In this document: positions 1-7,992 of the stretch, piece by piece
Layout: every line of letters starts with the position of its first letter
How positions within the stretch are numbered: the stretch's first letter is position 1
Source of the DNA: Amycolatopsis aidingensis
Lineage (GTDB): Bacteria; Actinomycetota; Actinomycetes; Mycobacteriales; Pseudonocardiaceae
Length of the DNA stretch: 64,000 nt
Assembly: GCF_018885265.1 (NCBI RefSeq)
Contig: NZ_CP076538.1
Span: forward strand, 7,352,001 to 7,416,000
Reading direction: 5' to 3'
Translations under genes and position numbers: made by a program
The notes under the pieces: model-generated
The model's input: only the letters and a program-made list of their open reading frames with translations
What the model was told of the DNA's origin: nothing
Database searches by the model: none

Positions 1-1
1 C

Positions 2-76
2 GGAGCGAGGGCGGCAGGACTGCGCGCCGAACGCTGGCTGGGGGTCGAGGCCGCCCGGCGGCACCTGCCGCTGTGA
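2..76 (+). CDS. C-terminal fragment of an unidentified protein (partial)
   Basis: The last 24 codons of a rightward gene enter the window and end at a TGA at 74-76. The readable tail is rich in Ala, Arg and Leu and ends RWLGVEAARRHLPL. Codon third positions are GC-rich as in the neighbours. This is too short to assign a family. It faces the convergent small membrane gene, whose stop lies 7 bases further on. Confidence 0.5.
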   Translation, partial: GARAAGLRAERWLGVEAARRHLPL

Positions 77-83
77 CGGCCGG

Positions 84-257
84 TCAGGAACGAATGCGCT
101 TGGGGTCGTTCTTGCCCTTGATCGCCCCGTAGGCCGCGGTGCCGAGGAACAGCACGCCACCGATCACGGCGAGCCAGAACAGCCCCTTGATCACGAACCC
201 GAGCACCGTGAACGCCAGCCAGACGACGATCAGGACTCCGACGATCTTCCAGAACAT
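84..257 (-). CDS. Small hydrophobic membrane protein, 57 aa
   Basis: The ATG at 257 is preceded by GGAGGG about 6 bases upstream on the minus strand and runs to a TGA at 84-86. The product begins MFWKIVGVLIVVWLAF and has one long or two short hydrophobic helices (residues about 4-23 and 24-44). A short basic tail follows (KGKNDPKRIRS). Actinobacteria carry many such small cationic membrane proteins of unknown role. I recognise no named family. The clean ribosome site, composition and tail support a real gene. It is transcribed away from the aminotransferase gene, with about 100 bp between them. Confidence 0.7.
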   Translation of the reverse strand: MFWKIVGVLIVVWLAFTVLGFVIKGLFWLAVIGGVLFLGTAAYGAIKGKNDPKRIRS

Positions 258-363
258 GGCCTACCCTCCGCGCTAGCTTCGCGTCTCTCTCTTGCAGGTT
301 GCCATGTAAGAAGGCAAATAGCTCGTGATGTGACGAACCATCAGGGAGATATCCGGGTCGGCA

Positions 364-1542
364 TCAGGGGGTTCCAGGACCCAGCCAGCTGCCCAGCCGC
401 CGGACGCCCTCGGCAAGGTCCGCCCGTGCGCCTGCGAAGGAGAACCGGACGAACCGCCCGCCCTGCACCGGATCGAAGTCGATCCCTGGCGTGATGGCAA
501 GGCCGGTGTCCGCGAGCAGCCGTTGGCACCAGCTCAGGCTGTCCGTGGTGTGCGCGGAGACGTCGGCGTAGGCGTAGAAGGCGCCGTCCACCGGGGCCAC
601 CCGGTCCAGGCCGATCTCCCGCAGGCCGGTGACCAGCAGGTCCCGGTTGGCCCGGTAGTGCTCGACGTGGCTGTCCAGCTCGGCGTAGGACTCCGGTTCG
701 AAGGCCGCCACCGCGGCTCGCTGGGCCAGTGCGGGCGGGCAGATGTTGAAGTTCCCGGTCAGCACGTCCACCGCGCGGTGCAGCCGGTCGGGCACCACCA
801 TCCAGCCGAGCCGCCAGCCGGTCATCGCGAAGTACTTGGAGAACGAGCCGAGTACCAGCGCCTCCCGCGAACTCTGCCAGGCGCAGCCGAGCTCGGTGCC
901 ATAGGAGATGCCGTGGTAGATCTCGTCGCTGATCAGCTGCACCCCGCGGGCCGAGCACCAGCCCGCGATGGCGGCCAGCTCGGCAGGCGGCAGCGCGGTG
1001 CCGGTGGGGTTGCTGGGGCTGGCCACCACCAGGCCGTCGATCGGGCCGAGGGTGTCCAGCAGCTCGGTGGTCGGCTGGAAGCGGGTGTGTTCCTCGGTGG
1101 CGAACTCGATCACCTCGCAGCCCAGCGCGGTGAGCAGGTTGCGGTACGCCGGATAGCCGGGGCGGGCCATCGCCACCCGGTCGCCCGCCTCGAAAGCGGC
1201 GAGGAAGGACAGCAGGAACCCGCCGGATGAGCCGGTCGTCACGATCACCTCCTGCGGGCTCACCTCCAGCGCGTACCAGTGCCGGTAGTGCCTGGCGATG
1301 GCCGCGCGTAGCTCCGGGATGCCCAGTTGCACGGTGTAGCCGAGGTCTCCCGTGCGCAGGGCCCGTTCCGCGGCGTCCAGCACCGGCTGCGGCGCGCCTG
1401 CGGTCGGCTGCCCTGCACACAGCGCGATCACGTCGCCGTGGCTGCGCTGCCGCGCCTGCGCCGCGGACAGCACCTCCATCACGTGGAAGGGCGCGACATC
1501 GGCGCGGGAGGATGGCCCTGGGAACGCGGCGGGGTCGATCAT
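364..1542 (-). CDS. PLP-dependent aminotransferase, class I/II
   Basis: This 392-aa fold-type I aminotransferase would transfer amino groups between an amino acid and a 2-oxo acid in the cytoplasm. The core runs from about residue 35 to 385. Visible motifs are the glycine-rich TTGSSGG near 102, SPSNPTG with Asn178, DEIY with Asp206 and Tyr209, and SFSKYFAMTGWRLGW with the Schiff-base lysine at 236. It resembles the AspC/Aro8-like group of actinobacteria, and the substrate cannot be read from the sequence. The ATG at 1542 is the only good start. The 141 bp upstream lie between it and the stop of the ESX protein gene and contain a tandem-repeat element. Confidence 0.9.
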   Translation of the reverse strand: MIDPAAFPGPSSRADVAPFHVMEVLSAAQARQRSHGDVIALCAGQPTAGAPQPVLDAAERALRTGDLGYTVQLGIPELRAAIARHYRHWYALEVSPQEVIVTTGSSGGFLLSFLAAFEAGDRVAMARPGYPAYRNLLTALGCEVIEFATEEHTRFQPTTELLDTLGPIDGLVVASPSNPTGTALPPAELAAIAGWCSARGVQLISDEIYHGISYGTELGCAWQSSREALVLGSFSKYFAMTGWRLGWMVVPDRLHRAVDVLTGNFNICPPALAQRAAVAAFEPESYAELDSHVEHYRANRDLLVTGLREIGLDRVAPVDGAFYAYADVSAHTTDSLSWCQRLLADTGLAITPGIDFDPVQGGRFVRFSFAGARADLAEGVRRLGSWLGPGTP

Positions 1543-1611
1543 GCCGTCACCCTAAGCGCTCCGTCCCAGGTGCGTGGGCCGCCGGCTGGGTGGCGGGAAT
1601 TGCGCCCAGGA

Positions 1612-1686
1612 CGGGAACGGCAAACTCGCGCGCGTGGACGGCCAACACGCGTGCGTGGGGAGCAAACACGCCGGGGGAGCTGGGGG
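1612..1686. repeat. 21-bp tandem-unit repeat, copy 1 (family B)
   Basis: About three units of a 21-bp motif lie here. The core reads GTGGACGGCCAACACGCG, with a leading CGGCAAACTCG version and a trailing AGCAAACACGCC version. The array abuts the TGA stop of the leftward gene 1687-3939, which is 0 bases away. On that gene's strand it is therefore the first stretch of the 3' untranslated region. Near-identical arrays occur at 60940-61014, also at a stop codon, and at 36739-36825. Confidence 0.8.
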
Positions 1687-3939
1687 TCAGTAGCCCTGGT
1701 AGCCGCCGCCGGAGGCCATCGACTTCAGGCCGGGGTGGCCCTCGAAGCCGCCGTAGCGGTCGAAGGTGTAGCGGACACCGGCGATGATGTTGTCCACCGG
1801 GTCGTAGATATCGCCGTGGCCGGGGAGCGCGTGCGCCTGGAAGGTGGGGTCGATGCACTGCATCAGGCCCTTGGAGGGGGTGCCCTTGGCGGCGTTGGAG
1901 TTGCCGGTGAGGAAGATCTGCTCGTCCTCGAAGGCGGTCCAGGTGCCCAGCCCGGTGCGCACGCACCAGACCTCACCCCGGCCGGCATCCTCCCTGGTCA
2001 GGAAGGAGCCACTGATCACGGCGTTGTTCAGCTTGACCGCGGCCTCCGGGCTCCAGGTCTCCGGCTGCTCCGAACGGGTGCTGTGCAGTACCCGGGGGCG
2101 TGCGCCGGACAGGTACACGGCCAGGGTCGTCGCCTCCAGCACCGGGCCCGGTGCCTGGTAGATGGTGACCTGCGGCTTGGTGTAGCCCGGCTGCATGGTG
2201 CGGGTGCCCTCGGCGTCGATGATGGCTTCCAGCCAGGCCTCCCGCTGCTCGCCGGACATCGCGAGCACCTGGGTCACCGCGTCCGACCTGGGGTGCCCCG
2301 CGCGGGCCAGCAGGTCCTGGGTGTACCCGGCATCCAGCCGGAACTGATGCCGGGCGCGTCCGGTGCGGTCGCCGACCGACACCGTGTGCGGCAGGTCCGC
2401 AAGCAGGCTGCGCAGCTGCTCGACCACCCGCGGCTTGGACTGGGTGATCGACATGATCGGCCGCTGCCCCCGGTACTCGACCTGACCGTCCCCTGCGATC
2501 CAGCCGAGCAGCGCGGCCTCCCGCACGGTGATGTCCATATCGGCCGGGGTGTCCGCGGGCGCGGCGACCAGCAGCCGGTCCCTGCTGCGGATCTCCGCGG
2601 TGCTGACGAACTGCGACTCGGTGGCATAGGCGCTCTGCTGCTTGGGCGGCACCACCCCGTGCGCCTTGCGCCGGTGCACGGCCACCCCGTTGGCGGGCTG
2701 CGCGGCGGAACGCGGCTGGAAGCCGCACTCCGGGCAGACCACCGGCAGCCCGGAGCGCCGCACCCCGACCCTCGGCAGGTTGACCCAGCGGTGGTTCGGC
2801 GTGGTGGTGGCGTGCCAGCGCGAGTTGCCGATCCGGATCAGCGGCGCGTCCTGGTAGTGGATGACCTCCTCGATCCGGGTCCACTCGCTGCGGCCGGTGG
2901 CTGGGTTGCGGCCGATGGTCTCGTCCCCGACCCGCACCTGGTCGTGCTTCAGCCAACCGCGGCGGGTCAGGATCATGGTGTCCAGCGGCACGCAGTCCCA
3001 GTTGTTGATCGCGTGCGGATCGCCGCCGGACTCCTTTTCGATGATCGTCCAGATCTCGTCGATGTTGTCCTCGGTCACCGGGACGCCGTTGGCCTGCAGG
3101 ATCTTGATGGCCTCGCGGATCCACTGCTCCACGTTGCCTGGCGGCGGGCCGGTGGTCGGCGGGCCGCCGCTCGGGCCGAGGCCACCGCCGCCCGCGCCCC
3201 CGCCGCCGTAGCCGGCACCACCACCGCTGCCGCCGCCACCGACGCTCGGGCCGGGGCCCGCCCCGTTCAGGCCCCCACTGCCGCTCGGCGCGGTTCCCGC
3301 CGAGCCGGGCTGCGGTACCGCGGAGAAGCCGCCGCCGACCTCCTCCTTGACCAGGCTCATGGCCTTGTCGATGGCGTCATTGGCCTGGGTGAGCAGGTCA
3401 TCGATCCGGGTGGCCGCCCGCTCGGCGGTGTCGCTGTTGGCCTTGGCCGCCTGCTCGAGGATGGTGGCCTCGTCCGGATGCGGCGGCTTGGCGACCTCCC
3501 CGCGCTGGAACGCCGCCTGCTGCTCGCGTGCCGCCTTGGCGTCGGCCTCGGCCTGCCGGTTGCGGTCCCCGATCTCCTTCTTGGCTTCGTCCCTTGTCTG
3601 CTCGATCTCCCGCTTGAGCTGGGCCAGCGTCTCCTGCAGGGTGTCCAGCTCCGCGGCGACCTCGTCCAGCTTGTCCTTCACCTTGGTGCCTGCCGCGCCG
3701 ATCCGGCCGACATAGTCGAAGAACGCCTCGGCCGCCGGTCCGTCCCATACCCCGCCCTGCAGCGCGCTGGTGGCGTTGCGCAGGGCCGTGCTGTGGTCAC
3801 CCGCGCTGCGGGAAGCCTCGGCGAACTGGCGGGACACGTCGTGGATGGCGCCCGGGTCCACCTTCGCCACCTGCGCGGCCTTGTCCTCGACCTTGGTCCA
3901 CTCGGGTGGCTGCCCCGGTTCGGTCCGCTCGTCACCCAT
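1687..3939 (-). CDS. WXG100-like ESX protein with C-terminal lytic-transglycosylase domain, interrupted by an intein
   Basis: The 750-aa precursor has an N-terminal helical WXG100-like region (about 20-110, W65-D-G motif), then a coiled, charged region rich in Glu, Lys and Ala (about 100-200) and a Gly/Pro-rich linker (203-268). The first part of an SLT-type transglycosylase domain covers 270-315, with the likely catalytic glutamate E303 in EKESGG. Residues 316-680 are an intein, and 681-750 complete the SLT domain (GLMQ motif, then DPVDNI and GVRYTFDRYGG). After splicing the protein would be 385 aa and the junction would read NNWD-SNAAKG, as expected for intact SLT domains. It would be exported by an ESX system and cut peptidoglycan glycan strands. 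It follows the EspC-like gene by 30 bp, last in the cluster. The inserted section is in frame, so this is not a pseudogene. Confidence 0.85.
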   Translation of the reverse strand: MGDERTEPGQPPEWTKVEDKAAQVAKVDPGAIHDVSRQFAEASRSAGDHSTALRNATSALQGGVWDGPAAEAFFDYVGRIGAAGTKVKDKLDEVAAELDTLQETLAQLKREIEQTRDEAKKEIGDRNRQAEADAKAAREQQAAFQRGEVAKPPHPDEATILEQAAKANSDTAERAATRIDDLLTQANDAIDKAMSLVKEEVGGGFSAVPQPGSAGTAPSGSGGLNGAGPGPSVGGGGSGGGAGYGGGGAGGGGLGPSGGPPTTGPPPGNVEQWIREAIKILQANGVPVTEDNIDEIWTIIEKESGGDPHAINNWDCVPLDTMILTRRGWLKHDQVRVGDETIGRNPATGRSEWTRIEEVIHYQDAPLIRIGNSRWHATTTPNHRWVNLPRVGVRRSGLPVVCPECGFQPRSAAQPANGVAVHRRKAHGVVPPKQQSAYATESQFVSTAEIRSRDRLLVAAPADTPADMDITVREAALLGWIAGDGQVEYRGQRPIMSITQSKPRVVEQLRSLLADLPHTVSVGDRTGRARHQFRLDAGYTQDLLARAGHPRSDAVTQVLAMSGEQREAWLEAIIDAEGTRTMQPGYTKPQVTIYQAPGPVLEATTLAVYLSGARPRVLHSTRSEQPETWSPEAAVKLNNAVISGSFLTREDAGRGEVWCVRTGLGTWTAFEDEQIFLTGNSNAAKGTPSKGLMQCIDPTFQAHALPGHGDIYDPVDNIIAGVRYTFDRYGGFEGHPGLKSMASGGGYQGY
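1900..2994 (-). mobile_element. Intein (365 aa) with LAGLIDADG-type endonuclease, inserted in the SLT domain
   Basis: Residues C316 to N680 of the host ORF form the insert. The first residue is Cys (CVPLDTMILTRRGW, block A). Block B is TPNHRW (T380 to H383). Two LAGLIDADG-like helices are visible, LLGWIAGDG (477-485) and WLEAIIDAEG (569-578). The C-terminal end is EDEQIFLTGN followed by extein Ser681. A possible zinc-binding group lies between (C402, C405, H422, H427). The penultimate residue is Gly rather than the common His. Known family behaviour is self-splicing and homing into intein-free alleles. Both activities here are inferred. Confidence 0.85.
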
Positions 3940-3969
3940 GCTCTCGGCCCCTGTGCCTGCTCAGCCCGC

Positions 3970-4287
3970 TCACGCGCGCATCTGGTCCGGATCGTGCACG
4001 GTCAGGCTGTCCCTGCCCGCCTCATCGGTTTCCGCGGTTACCTTCGCCGCGTCCCGCAGGGCCTGGCTGGTCGCCGTCATCAGTTTTGCCGCGGCGGCGA
4101 ACTCGGCCTGCATTCCCGAGGTGAAGGAGCCCAGCGCGGCGGAGATCCCGGCCGAGGTGTCCATTCCACCGAACGGATTCTCCCCGCTGACCCCGGTGAC
4201 CTTGCCCCCCGCGGTTTCGAAATCCTCCGCCAGCTTGCCGATGTTTCCGGCCGTGATGTTCATGGAATCGGGGTCGTATACCGGCAC
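3970..4287 (-). CDS. EspC/DUF2580-like type VII secretion target, 105 aa
   Basis: This small helical protein starts at a GTG at 4287 with GAGG just upstream. It has the size and pattern of ESX excreted EspC-like proteins: an N-terminal segment naming DPDSMNITAGNIGKLAEDFE, a central Gly/Ser turn (VSGENPFGGMDTSAG, about 35-47), and a second helix (55-90). No signal peptide or membrane segment is visible, as expected for ESX substrates that leave as helical hairpin dimers. It lies 30 bp before the intein-bearing WXG protein and may be its export partner, which is inferred from position. An internal ATG (residue 9) is an alternative start. Confidence 0.7.
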   Translation of the reverse strand: MPVYDPDSMNITAGNIGKLAEDFETAGGKVTGVSGENPFGGMDTSAGISAALGSFTSGMQAEFAAAAKLMTATSQALRDAAKVTAETDEAGRDSLTVHDPDQMRA

Positions 4288-4405
4288 GCCTCGTCATCCC
4301 CTTCGCCCAGCTTTCCCGCCCTTGGGACGCCGACCTGCCCAGGGTGGTTCCGCGCTAACTGTAAAACGTCCGGCACCCGTTGTGCTCATCGCGCGGCCAC
4401 AAAAA

Positions 4406-5182
4406 TCAGGTCTCGTCCAGGAGTTCCCACACCCGCTGGGCGAGTAACGCGTTGTCCGCGGGCGCGATGGTGGCCCAGTCCTGCCCGTCGGTGTTGCGCT
4501 GGACCTGGAACAGGTACCGGCCCGCATCGGTGTCGTGAAAGGCCACCACCCGCCCGGCGCGATGGGACTGCCCGTCCCGCGTGGTGCGCTGCGCGCCGAA
4601 CTGCCCGCGGGAGACCGTGCCCAGCAGCATCCCGGCCAGCTCCTGCGCCTGCCACAGCGGTACCTGCCGATCCTCCAGCGCGGTCACCAGGGCCTTGGCG
4701 TCCCCGCGGGCCTGGGCATCGGCCGCGCGCAGCGTCTCGTGCGGCAGGCTGACCGAACGCCCGACCCCAGGGTCCAGCTCACCGGCAACCGAGACCGCCG
4801 ACTCGGCGAGCGAGCTCTCCCAGACCGGGATCAGCCAGACCTCGCCCCGGTCCACCACGCACAGCAGTGCCTGGCTGCCGGAGACCACCGCCATGCCCTT
4901 GATCTCGCGCTCGGCCCACACCCAGACGTCGATGCCGGCCCTTGGCCTTGCCAGCAGTTGCAGCTGGTCGGTCAGCTCGCCACCAGCCCGGCCCGCCCGC
5001 GCCAGGCCACGCCGGGCCAGCGCCTGCCATGCCTCCTCGGCCAGCCGGGCCCGCTCGCTGTGCGTACGGCCCGGGCTGGGTACCTCCAGCGCGGGATGCC
5101 GCGGCGGCAGCCGCTCGGCCTCCCACAGCACGTCGAACTCCAGTGTGGACAGCACGATGCTGCCGCCTGCCGAGGACTCCAT
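4406..5182 (-). CDS. EspG-family ESX chaperone
   Basis: The 258-aa protein matches the EspG family in length and features: STLEFDVLWEAERL near the N terminus, a central beta-rich VWVWAEREIKGMAVVSG segment, and the GQFGAQRTTRDGQSHRAGRVVAFHDTDAGRYLFQVQ stretch near residue 200. EspG proteins stay in the cytosol and bind the helical tip of PE/PPE substrates, keeping them soluble and guiding them to the ESX secretion machine. The ATG at 5182 lies 7 bp after the stop of the PPE-like gene, so the two are probably cotranslated and the PPE-like protein is the likely client. No ESX ATPase or membrane gene is present in the window. Confidence 0.85.
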   Translation of the reverse strand: MESSAGGSIVLSTLEFDVLWEAERLPPRHPALEVPSPGRTHSERARLAEEAWQALARRGLARAGRAGGELTDQLQLLARPRAGIDVWVWAEREIKGMAVVSGSQALLCVVDRGEVWLIPVWESSLAESAVSVAGELDPGVGRSVSLPHETLRAADAQARGDAKALVTALEDRQVPLWQAQELAGMLLGTVSRGQFGAQRTTRDGQSHRAGRVVAFHDTDAGRYLFQVQRNTDGQDWATIAPADNALLAQRVWELLDET

Positions 5183-5189
5183 CCCCTGC

Positions 5190-6869
5190 TCAGCGCTCGT
5201 CGCTGGTGCCGTCCGGCCCGATCACGTCCGGGGTGACCATTCGCTGGTCGGTGAACAGGTCGTGGTCGTCCACGCCGAACTTGCGCACGTGATCACTGTC
5301 CGCCTCACCGTCGGCGGGGGCGGCGCGTTCCAGCAGCCCGTCCCGGTCCCCGCGACCCTTCGGGTTGAGCCGGTCGGCGTTGCGTTTGGCCCGGTCCTCC
5401 TCCTCGGGCAGGTCCCCGATGGACAGCGCCCGCGGTGACTGGCCCGCGCCTGGCGCGCTGCGGCCGACCCCGCGGCCACGGCGCTCCTGCTCGCCACTCA
5501 TCGCACCGGCCACGCCGCCCGCGCCGAGCGCGGTCGCGCCCATGGCCAGGTTCGTGCCCGTGTTGCTCGGCTTCGGTGCCGCGCCGTACCCGGTACCGGT
5601 GCCGCCAGTGGCCCCGGCGGCGGGCGCGTCCGGCACGGCGCTGGACATCTTGCCCTTGGCCAGCGGAGCCTCCTGGCTCGTCGCGGCCTGCCCGCCTGGC
5701 ATGGCGACCTTGCCGACGCCACCGCCACCGGGTGCCGAGCCCGCGCCAGGGGCGCCGGGGACGCCGCCACCGGCCCGGCCGGGCGCGGCAGGCGCACCCT
5801 GGCCCGCCTGCCCGCCGGAGGTCCCGGACGTCCCGGACACCCCGGCGACGCCGGGACCTCCGGCCGTCGCACTGGAGCCCGATGCCTGCGGGGCACCAGG
5901 GCCGGTGGAGGGCCGCCCGCCCGCGGCCGGTTCCTGTGCGGGCCGCTGGGAACCGGTGACCATGCCGCCGACCGCCGTGCCCGCGGGGCGGCCCGCCGCG
6001 GGGTCGGCCGGAGCGGCGCTGGGTGCCGTGCGGTCCGGCGCCGGGGAACCCGCGACGGCGCCGGTCTGCCGGGGTGCCGCCGGGGCGGGGGACGCGATCC
6101 CCGCTGGTGCGGAGGCCGGTTCCGCCGCGGGCGGCCGGACCGGGGTGGCCGCCTGCCCCGGCGCGGAGCCACGCACCGGCTGGCCGTCGGCACCCGCGGC
6201 CGAGGTCACGTCCGGTGCGGGTGCAACCGGCGGTCCTCCCGCGTCCACCGAGCCGGGCACCCGTTGCTGCGCACTCATCCGCAGCGCCTCCGGTTCCACG
6301 ATCGGATCGACCGTGCCCAGGTTCTGCCCGCTCTCCTTGGCATAGCTGTTCAGCGCCGCCACCGCCTGCTGCCGCGCCTCCATGCCTTCGGCGACCTTGC
6401 GCGCGTGGTCGGTCTCGAAACCGATCAGGCTGAACAGCGAGTCGCCGAAGCTGTAGCCGCCTGCCCCGGCCCGGATCACCTCCGGGTCCGGCAGCTTGTA
6501 GAGGGTCCGGTTGAAGGCCTCGCCCTGGGCGAAGACCTTCTCCGCCGAGCTGGTCACCTTGTCGTTCGCGTCGGCGGAGAAGTCCGCCTTGCGCTGCACC
6601 GCGGCACCGGCCGCGATCCCGGCCTCGCTCTGCCATTCGACGCCGAGCTTGCCAAGCTCCTCGCGCAGGGTGTCCTCGGTCTCCACCAGCGCGGCACCGA
6701 CGGCCTTCAGCGCCTCCACGGCCGCGCCGATGCTGCCGATGCCGGGCCCGGACCGGAAGAGGTCGATCTCCTCGGCGACGCCCTCGTCGGTGTAGCCGTC
6801 GAAGCGCTGGTCGGTGATCCGGCCAACCAGCTCCGCGAGGCTGCCGTACTGAACGATCGAACCGTCCAT
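5190..6869 (-). CDS. PPE-like ESX substrate with long Pro/Ala/Gly-rich region
   Basis: I start this gene at the ATG at 6869 (559 aa), because a longer open frame would overlap the lipoprotein gene and GGAAGTGAGAG sits just upstream of this ATG. Residues 1-180 are predicted helical, with a WQSE motif near 90 that takes the place of the WxG turn. They include repeated heptad-like stretches (AAVQRKADFSADANDKVTSS). Residues about 190-470 are low-complexity Pro/Ala/Gly/Thr, and the last 90 residues are charged (ERRGRGVGRSAPGAG, then NADRLNPKGRG). The architecture fits actinobacterial PPE-type proteins exported by ESX systems. The EspG gene follows immediately, which supports this. There is no classical signal peptide. 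Confidence 0.7.
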   Translation of the reverse strand: MDGSIVQYGSLAELVGRITDQRFDGYTDEGVAEEIDLFRSGPGIGSIGAAVEALKAVGAALVETEDTLREELGKLGVEWQSEAGIAAGAAVQRKADFSADANDKVTSSAEKVFAQGEAFNRTLYKLPDPEVIRAGAGGYSFGDSLFSLIGFETDHARKVAEGMEARQQAVAALNSYAKESGQNLGTVDPIVEPEALRMSAQQRVPGSVDAGGPPVAPAPDVTSAAGADGQPVRGSAPGQAATPVRPPAAEPASAPAGIASPAPAAPRQTGAVAGSPAPDRTAPSAAPADPAAGRPAGTAVGGMVTGSQRPAQEPAAGGRPSTGPGAPQASGSSATAGGPGVAGVSGTSGTSGGQAGQGAPAAPGRAGGGVPGAPGAGSAPGGGGVGKVAMPGGQAATSQEAPLAKGKMSSAVPDAPAAGATGGTGTGYGAAPKPSNTGTNLAMGATALGAGGVAGAMSGEQERRGRGVGRSAPGAGQSPRALSIGDLPEEEDRAKRNADRLNPKGRGDRDGLLERAAPADGEADSDHVRKFGVDDHDLFTDQRMVTPDVIGPDGTSDER

Positions 6870-6876
6870 CTGTCTC

Positions 6877-7455
6877 TCACTTCCCCGCTCGTAACGTCCG
6901 CACCGCGAGCGTCGCCGCCCGCTCCGACATGTCACACAGTTGCTGCTGGCCGAACGCCCGGCCGCTCAACGGGTAGAGCTGCGCCCGCAGCGTCTGCCCG
7001 GTGGCCACCCCGACCAGCGTCTGGCAGTCGCTCGGCTGCCTGCTCGCCCGGTACCTGGTCAGCGCGGGGAAGCCGGCCACCGAGTTGGGCCTGGTACGCA
7101 GCGCCGGTGCCTGCCGGGCCTGCTCTGCCCACGAGCCCAGGCCGGTGTCCAGCATGGTTTCCAGCACGTAGGAGTAGTACGGCTCGGTCCGGTCCACATC
7201 GAAGGAGCAGGCCGCGCCGGACCGCCGGGGCCTGCTGTTCACCCCCAGTGCGTCCAGGTCCGCGGTGCCGAGCAGGGCACAGGGGTCCACCCCGTCCAGC
7301 GGCAGCTCGGCCGGGCGCTGGAGGCCCGGCCCCGGCTCCCCGCTCGGGGTCTCGGTGCGGGCGGGGCCCGCATCGGGTGCGGAGTCACAGCCGGCCAGCC
7401 CGGCGGCGGCCAGCACGACCAGCACGGTGCGCCTACGCCCCGGGTACCCGGTCAC
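6877..7455 (-). CDS. DUF3558 lipoprotein
   Basis: The GTG at 7455 gives a 192-aa lipoprotein precursor: a basic N terminus (GRRRT), a hydrophobic stretch and a lipobox LAGC with the lipidated Cys23. The mature part starts with a Ser/Pro/Glu-rich linker and then DPCALLGTADLDALG, GAACSFDV and DCQTLVGVATGQ, all typical of DUF3558. This family is found mainly in Pseudonocardiales and mycobacteria next to ESX substrate genes. Its function is unknown. The start overlaps the preceding gene by 23 bp, and the stop is 7 bp before the PPE-like start, so coupling is likely. Confidence 0.8.
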   Translation of the reverse strand: MTGYPGRRRTVLVVLAAAGLAGCDSAPDAGPARTETPSGEPGPGLQRPAELPLDGVDPCALLGTADLDALGVNSRPRRSGAACSFDVDRTEPYYSYVLETMLDTGLGSWAEQARQAPALRTRPNSVAGFPALTRYRASRQPSDCQTLVGVATGQTLRAQLYPLSGRAFGQQQLCDMSERAATLAVRTLRAGK

Positions 7456-7864
7456 CGAAGCTCTCCGCCCGCTCGTCCTCGCTGCCCTCGTACTCGGCGC
7501 TGGCCGCGCGCAGCTGCTCGACCAGCGACCGCAGCCCCTGGACATAGGCGCGGACCCGGCGTTCGTAGGACTCCTCGCCGTCCACGATCACGTTGTTCCA
7601 CGCCTCGACCGCATGGATGCTCACCACGTCCTGGGACGGCGGCTCGATCCGCAGCGCCTCCAGCTGGGCCCGCAGCTTGTCCTGCAGCTGGTTGGCCTGG
7701 GTCTCGATGACCGAGGCGACCTCGAGCAACTTGCTAGGGTCGACCCGGATGTCCCGCGCGTCCGGCGCGGTGGGCACGCCAGCGCCGAGCGAGTACGTGG
7801 CGAGGGCCCCGCCCGCGCCCGGACCGCCCGATTGCGGGTTCTGCTCCGGCGGATCGTCTGACAT
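7433..7864 (-). CDS. ESX-associated helical protein, 143 aa
   Basis: The ATG at 7864 is chosen over an upstream GTG at 7873 because GGGGGTG sits at a suitable distance. After a Gly/Pro-rich start, the protein has a helix rich in Leu, Gln and Glu (RVDPSKLLEVASVIETQANQ, about 40-75), a turn containing EAWNN near 90, and a second long helix (105-135). This is the hairpin plan of ESX/WXG-related proteins, though the exact W-x-G triplet is missing. It is first in a tightly packed leftward cluster with the lipoprotein, PPE-like and EspG genes, so a role as substrate or partner is inferred. Confidence 0.6.
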   Translation of the reverse strand: MSDDPPEQNPQSGGPGAGGALATYSLGAGVPTAPDARDIRVDPSKLLEVASVIETQANQLQDKLRAQLEALRIEPPSQDVVSIHAVEAWNNVIVDGEESYERRVRAYVQGLRSLVEQLRAASAEYEGSEDERAESFGDRVPGA

Positions 7865-7992
7865 CGTGCGCACCCCCGCTTGCGGTCGGTAGCCGGCCAG
7901 TCCTCTGCGCAGGCTACCAACCTGCGTGTTATGGCGGCCTGAGTTTTGGACGCGGGAGACGCGCCGCCGGTTCCCGGAACTCCGGAATTCGC

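Noticed and set aside
1612..1686. CRISPR array
   Set aside because: The 21-bp units are directly adjacent without spacers and are too few; no cas genes are present.
1900..2994. Alternative view of the intein region as a frameshift, pseudogene or fused domain
   Set aside because: The insert is in frame from end to end, has intein blocks at both ends and LAGLIDADG helices, and its removal restores a normal SLT motif.
1687..7864. Prophage fragment, because SLT domains occur in phage tape-measure proteins
   Set aside because: The neighbours are ESX chaperone and substrate genes, and no phage structural, integrase or lysis genes are found.
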